Source: Bacteroidota bacterium
Lineage (GTDB): Bacteria; Bacteroidota; Bacteroidia; Bacteroidales; Prolixibacteraceae
Length of the DNA stretch: 47,076 bases
NCBI GenBank assembly: GCA_023428545.1
Contig: JAEYXH010000020.1
Span: 1 to 47,076 of the forward strand
Reading direction: 5' to 3'
In this document: positions 42,595 through 47,076 of the stretch, piece after piece
How the letters are laid out: every line of letters starts with the position of its first letter
How positions within the stretch are numbered: the stretch's first letter is position 1
The notes under the pieces: generated by a model
Told to the model about the DNA's origin: nothing
Databases searched by the model: none
What the model saw: only the letters and a program-made list of their open reading frames with translations
Translations under genes and position numbers: made by a program

Positions 42595-42689
42595 TATTGT
42601 ATATATATTGAATACATATTGTGTACTTATTGTGTAATCAGACAACGTACAAGATACGCAGAATATACGGAGCAGATACGCAGAATATA
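42595..42689. repeat. phased direct repeats upstream of gapA
   Basis: Four TATTG copies start at 42595, 42606, 42617 and 42628, that is every 11 bases. A 16-base direct repeat AGATACGCAGAATATA follows at 42652 and 42674, exactly 22 bases apart. The spacings of 11 and 22 place copies on the same face of the helix, as in operators of DNA-binding regulators. The rest of 42428-42890 contains no gene. Confidence 0.75.
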
Positions 42690-42816
42690 GCAACCGGTCC
42701 GGGAGTTGATGGAGTTTAAAGAAGTTCCTGACAGCCGGCCGTTAATAAAATCTTAAACTTGAACCAAACTACTCCAAAAGTAGGTAGCTGACTTGTACTG
42801 TTTTGATTAATAGTAT

Positions 42817-42824
42817 TTATTTTG
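42817..42824 (+). promoter_or_regulatory. possible -7 element of gapA
   Basis: TTATTTTG differs from TAnnTTTG by one base. A TTG lies 21 bases upstream (42793-42795). It would give a leader of about 60 bases before gapA and lie about 130 bases after the phased repeats. Confidence 0.35.
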
Positions 42825-42877
42825 TAATATATTTTAGAACCTTATTCATAAAAATAGAGTAACAGTACGTACAATAA

Positions 42878-43900
<1,023 letters not shown>

Positions 43901-43921
43901 TCCAAGCCATATTATCATAAT

Positions 43922-43952
43922 GAAAGGGGCGAGATTCGCCCCTTTTTCTTTT
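43922..43952 (+). terminator. intrinsic terminator of gapA
   Basis: AAAGGGGCGA pairs with TCGCCCCTTT around a three-base loop, followed by a T-rich tract, 22 bases after the gapA stop. Confidence 0.93.
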
Positions 43953-44517
43953 TCTTGCATCAAGTGCGAAACGAGAGAAGCCTGATGGGATCATATATTG
44001 ATCGTTTATCAAAATATTTTTGACCAAAATGTATTATTGGAATTCTCAAACCTTCGTCAAAAATTAGATAATATTCGCCTTGATAAAAAATGATGCCTTT
44101 TTAAAATTTGTCACAATGAATTCCAAAAGTTCTTTTCTAAAATGTAACCCATTAAAAATGTCTGCATTTCAAAAGAAAACAGAATTTCAATCAAATTACA
44201 TGACATAAAATTGATTATCAACTCTTTATATATTATTTCCATTCGTTTCTACATTCATTTTCGTTTGAAGTTTACCGAATAGATGAAGCAAAGAGTCGAG
44301 AATTACGAAGTCAATATTAAAATTAACATTTTTTAATTTTCTGCATTTTCTCGTTTTACAACCCTTTTGTATGGGATCAAAGGAGTGCCCTATTCGTTCA
44401 TTTGCAACCAATTATAATCTCATTCGGGAACCTGGTCACACAGCATGAATATCGATTTGAGCCTTAAAAACTATCATGCCCAAAATTGAACCGATAGCGA
44501 TTGGATCAAATCATTTA
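43953..44517. other. AT-rich intergenic region, no gene seen
   Basis: About 565 bases between the gapA terminator and the pRiA4b-like gene. I find no credible coding frame, tRNA or hairpin with a T-run. A direct repeat GATTGG-(A)TCAAATC at 44499-44512 and 44526-44538 flanks a TAAATTTG (44518-44525) that fits the -7 consensus 24 bases before the next start codon. Confidence 0.5.
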
Positions 44518-44548
44518 TAAATTTGGATTGGTCAAATCCTATTTGGTT

Positions 44549-45061
44549 ATGATTTATCAGTTTAAAGTCACATCATACCAACCCTCCCGATTTCAGTTCA
44601 TCCTTGAGGCTGATGCGGAGCATAGCTTTAAGGACTTGCACCTGACCCTGCAAGCTGCCGCAGGAATTTCCCCGTTTCAAATGGCCTCCTTTTTCGTTTT
44701 CGATGGGGCCGGGAAATCAAACACCGAAATATCCGAGGTTGAACTTCCATGTACCAAGGCACCTTGCCTTAGCATGAGAAATACCCTGATAAAAGTTATA
44801 CTATCATCCAATACCCCATACATACGTTACACCTATGATTTGTTTAACGATTACTCACTCATTTTGGAATTAACTGGAATAAATATGGAAAAGAATCTCA
44901 GAGAACCATTGGTTATGGTGAACGGTAATGATTCACCCACAGAAGTACTGGATGAGATCATCACCAACGATGCTACAGCAGCTACCAACCATTCGCCTGA
45001 CTACGGCATGCTCGATGATTACTACGAAATTTTCGGTGACATCGAAGAATTAACTTTATAA
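44549..45061 (+). CDS. plasmid pRiA4b ORF-3-like protein
   Basis: A 170-residue protein. The N-terminus MIYQFKVTSYQPSRFQFILE, a central FKDLHLTLQAAAGISPFQMASFF and TYDLFNDYSLILEL match the plan of the pRiA4b ORF-3 / IS1096 passenger family: an MxYxFK start, a DLHxxIQ helix and a YxYDFGDxW block. The YDFGDxW block is degenerate here (YTYDLFNDY). The C-terminus is acidic. The function of the family is unknown despite its mobile-element name, and nothing mobile is nearby. An in-frame ATG at 44501 lies upstream of the probable -7 element and is rejected. A terminator follows. Confidence 0.72.
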   Translation: MIYQFKVTSYQPSRFQFILEADAEHSFKDLHLTLQAAAGISPFQMASFFVFDGAGKSNTEISEVELPCTKAPCLSMRNTLIKVILSSNTPYIRYTYDLFNDYSLILELTGINMEKNLREPLVMVNGNDSPTEVLDEIITNDATAATNHSPDYGMLDDYYEIFGDIEELTL

Positions 45062-45082
45062 TCCAATGGAATGAAAATTCTT

Positions 45083-45112
45083 ACGGTCCGGCTTCCCGGA
45101 CCGTTTTTTTTT
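45083..45112 (+). terminator. intrinsic terminator after the pRiA4b-like gene
   Basis: ACGGTCCGG (45083-45091), loop CTTC, CCGGACCGT (45096-45104), then eight T residues in all. It separates the gene from miaA. Confidence 0.95.
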
Positions 45113-45181
45113 CACTGACAAAGGCCAACTGATTTCAATCGAATGACTATTTTTGGCCGCAAGTCAAAGCACCCAGTTTTT

Positions 45182-46087
45182 ATGAAACCCAATCTGGTAG
45201 TAGTAACCGGCCCGACAGCTATTGGTAAAACATCGGTGAGCATCAATATCGCGCAGCATTATCAAACCGAAATCATATCAGCCGACTCCCGGCAACTGTT
45301 CCGGGAAATGGCCATTGGCACTGCTGTCCCCGATCATGATGAACTAATGAAGGCACCTCACCATTTTATTCATACCCAATCTATTTTCGATTACTATAAC
45401 GCCAGCCGTTTTGAATTGGAGGTACTTGAAAAACTATCGATGCTGTTCAAGAAAAATGATTTGGTAGTGATGACCGGTGGTTCCATGCTTTATATTGATG
45501 CTGTATGCAACGGGATCGATGATTTACCCGCCATCGACTTCCAAATAAGGGAACAGGTAATAGAACAATTTCATAGGGAAGGACTTGAGCCATTAAAGGC
45601 CGAACTGAAAATTCTGGATCCTGAATACTATCGCCTGGTTGACCTGAAAAATCCCAAACGTATCATGCACGCGGTTGAAATCTGCAGGATGACGGGAAAA
45701 ACATTCACTTCATTCAGGACAAACAAAAAAAAGGAAAGGCCATTTGACCTTATCAAGATCGGGTTGACCGCTTCCCGCGAAATACTGTACGACAGGATTA
45801 ACCGAAGAGTAGATGCCATGGTTGGGGCCGGACTGGTGGAAGAGGCCAGGCGACTGTACGAATTCCGTGAGAACAACGCCTTGAATACAGTGGGCTATCG
45901 TGAATGGTTTGAACATTTCGAGGGTAAGACCAGCTGGGAGGAGGCCATTGAAAAAATTAAAAGCAACACCCGAAGATATGCCCGTAAACAACAAACCTGG
46001 TTTAAACGGGATTCCGACATCCGGTGGTTTGATATTGCCGAAATAGACCAGATTATCCCTTACATCCATCAAATGAAAAATCAGTAA
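45182..46087 (+). CDS. miaA: tRNA dimethylallyltransferase
   Basis: Adds the dimethylallyl group to A37 of tRNAs that read UNN codons. The P-loop is GPTAIGKTS (10-18), then ISADSRQLFREMAIGTA and TGGSMLYIDAV, and the tRNA-binding part ends TVGYREWFEHFEG...KSNTRRYARKQQTWFKRD. I use the ATG at 45182 (MKPNLVVVTG, 301 residues); an in-frame ATG at 45143 would add 13 residues. Its stop overlaps the next start by one base (TAATG). Confidence 0.96.
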   Translation: MKPNLVVVTGPTAIGKTSVSINIAQHYQTEIISADSRQLFREMAIGTAVPDHDELMKAPHHFIHTQSIFDYYNASRFELEVLEKLSMLFKKNDLVVMTGGSMLYIDAVCNGIDDLPAIDFQIREQVIEQFHREGLEPLKAELKILDPEYYRLVDLKNPKRIMHAVEICRMTGKTFTSFRTNKKKERPFDLIKIGLTASREILYDRINRRVDAMVGAGLVEEARRLYEFRENNALNTVGYREWFEHFEGKTSWEEAIEKIKSNTRRYARKQQTWFKRDSDIRWFDIAEIDQIIPYIHQMKNQ

Positions 46088-46548
46088 TGGAAGATTTTGG
46101 AAAATTTGTGATACGCGTATACGGCCTGATCCTCAACACATCACGTGAGGTTTTGGTAACCGATGAGTTTCAAATGGGGCAGGCAATGACCAAGTTCCCT
46201 GGTGGAGGCCTGCAATTTGGCGAGGGGCCAAAAGATTGTCTGGTAAGGGAAATTATGGAAGAGTGTAACCATCAAAAAATTAAAAACATCCGGCATTTTT
46301 ACACAACAGATTATTTCCAGAAAGCACTTTTCTATCCCAACCACCAATTGGTCAGTATATATTATATGGCTGAACTTGACGGTGGCCCCCATTTCACTAT
46401 AAGCGATCAACCACATCAATATCCGGCTGGAATCAATGGAGGCCAGTCGTTTCGATGGATCAAAATAAATATGCTGGATCCTTCGGAATTCAGCTTCCCA
46501 ATTGATAAATTAGTGGCTGCTAAATTGCAGGAATCCATAGAGTTTTAA
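46087..46548 (+). CDS. Nudix hydrolase
   Basis: A 153-residue Nudix-fold protein that probably cleaves a nucleoside diphosphate-linked substrate. The Nudix box is GGLQFGEGPKDCLVREIMEE followed by CN: the Gx5Ex7REUxEE part is complete, with the metal-binding Glu residues, but the Gly that normally follows (EExGU) is Asn. Start coupled to the miaA stop (TAATG) and the next gene begins one base after its stop, so the three genes are one operon. The substrate is unknown. Confidence 0.88.
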   Translation: MEDFGKFVIRVYGLILNTSREVLVTDEFQMGQAMTKFPGGGLQFGEGPKDCLVREIMEECNHQKIKNIRHFYTTDYFQKALFYPNHQLVSIYYMAELDGGPHFTISDQPHQYPAGINGGQSFRWIKINMLDPSEFSFPIDKLVAAKLQESIEF

Positions 46549-46549
46549 C

Positions 46550-47076
46550 ATGAAAATAGTGATCATCGGTCCGGCGCACCCCTACCGAGGCGGCATTGCC
46601 GCCTTTAATGAAAGGCTGGCTCATGAATTCATCAGCGAAGGACATGAGGTTAGGATCGAAACATTTACGCTGCAGTATCCGGGATTTCTTTTCCCTGGTA
46701 AAACACAGTTTTCGGATGACCCCCAACCTAAAGGCCTGCCAATAAAAAGAACGATCAACAGCATAAATCCCCTGAACTGGATGTCGGTTGGTTCCCGGAT
46801 TCGAAAGGAAAAGCCAGACCTGGTCATTTCAAGATTCTGGATTCCTTTCATTGGACCTTCGTTCGGGACCATAAACCGCATGATTGGACATAACAGAAAA
46901 ATCACGGTAATTGGACTGACCGACAATATCATACCTCATGAAAAGAAACCGGGAGACCGGCCACTTACATCATGGTTCATCAATTCATGCGATGGTATCA
47001 TAGCCATGTCAGAAAGCGTAATTAGCGATCTGGATACATTCGATAAGCAAAAACCACGACGACTTGGCCCCCACCC
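46550..47076 (+). CDS. glycosyltransferase, GT4/GT-B type, N-terminal part (cut by window end)
   Basis: An open frame of 175 codons that runs off the window. The N-terminus MKIVIIGPAHPYRGGIAAFN is a typical GT-B start: beta strand, then a GG loop before the first helix. Later segments LVISRFWIPFIGPSFG and ITVIGLTDNIIPHEKKPGDR, and FINSCDGIIAMSESVISDL with the S-E-S motif, fit the N-terminal domain of family 4 enzymes. The donor-binding C-terminal domain is outside the window. It starts one base after the Nudix stop. Substrate unknown. Confidence 0.85.
   Translation, partial: MKIVIIGPAHPYRGGIAAFNERLAHEFISEGHEVRIETFTLQYPGFLFPGKTQFSDDPQPKGLPIKRTINSINPLNWMSVGSRIRKEKPDLVISRFWIPFIGPSFGTINRMIGHNRKITVIGLTDNIIPHEKKPGDRPLTSWFINSCDGIIAMSESVISDLDTFDKQKPRRLGPH

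Noticed and set aside
44549..45061. Mobile element because of similarity to plasmid/IS1096 passenger proteins
   Set aside because: No transposase, inverted repeats or composition change is seen around it; the family name is historical.

Overview
The window fits a chromosomal segment of a Bacteroidota bacterium, probably class Bacteroidia. The 16S/23S sequences, RpoB and RpoC look Bacteroidota-like. Upstream regions carry the phylum's promoter signature (TTTG, 19 bases, TAnnTTTG). The window also encodes PorT, a TamL-type lipoprotein, and a 2292-residue SprB-repeat protein with a type IX secretion (T9SS) sorting tail. Most genes lie on the minus strand.

Region 1 (1-4620, minus) is an rRNA operon read from two tandem promoters: 16S, tRNA-Ile(GAT), tRNA-Ala(TGC), a third tRNA-like sequence that does not fold cleanly, then 23S cut by the window edge. 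Region 2 (4866-8837, minus) is an electron-transfer-flavoprotein operon, etfB-etfA-acyl-CoA dehydrogenase, with its own promoter, a long leader and a terminator.

Region 3 (9045-22207, minus) is a long gene-expression unit: tRNA-Gly(TCC), tRNA-Thr(GGT), tuf, a perfect hairpin, a tRNA-shaped element with no anticodon arm, secE, nusG, rplK, rplA, rplJ, rplL, a terminator-like attenuator, rpoB, rpoC, a DUF3467 gene and a terminator. The arm-less tRNA element is the most unusual thing seen here. Just upstream lies rpsU-xerC-hpf (22450-23949).

Region 4 (24003-34944) is mixed housekeeping and envelope: a membrane-anchored four-repeat HhH protein, an NSS-family Na+ symporter, TamL, a SpoU-type RNA methyltransferase, PorT, UbiE/MenG with a coupled PurL-like protein, an SDR oxidoreductase with a coupled GT2-type glycosyltransferase, and a nitroreductase. 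Region 5 (34996-42057, minus) is the giant SprB-repeat surface protein. It is a likely T9SS cargo, so PorT and a probable client lie about 4 kb apart.

Region 6 (42287-47076, plus) holds a 46-residue lipoprotein not previously outlined by long-ORF criteria, a phased repeat array, gapA with a terminator, a pRiA4b ORF-3-like protein with a terminator, and miaA-Nudix-glycosyltransferase, the last cut by the window end. No IS element, prophage, CRISPR array or integrated island was seen.
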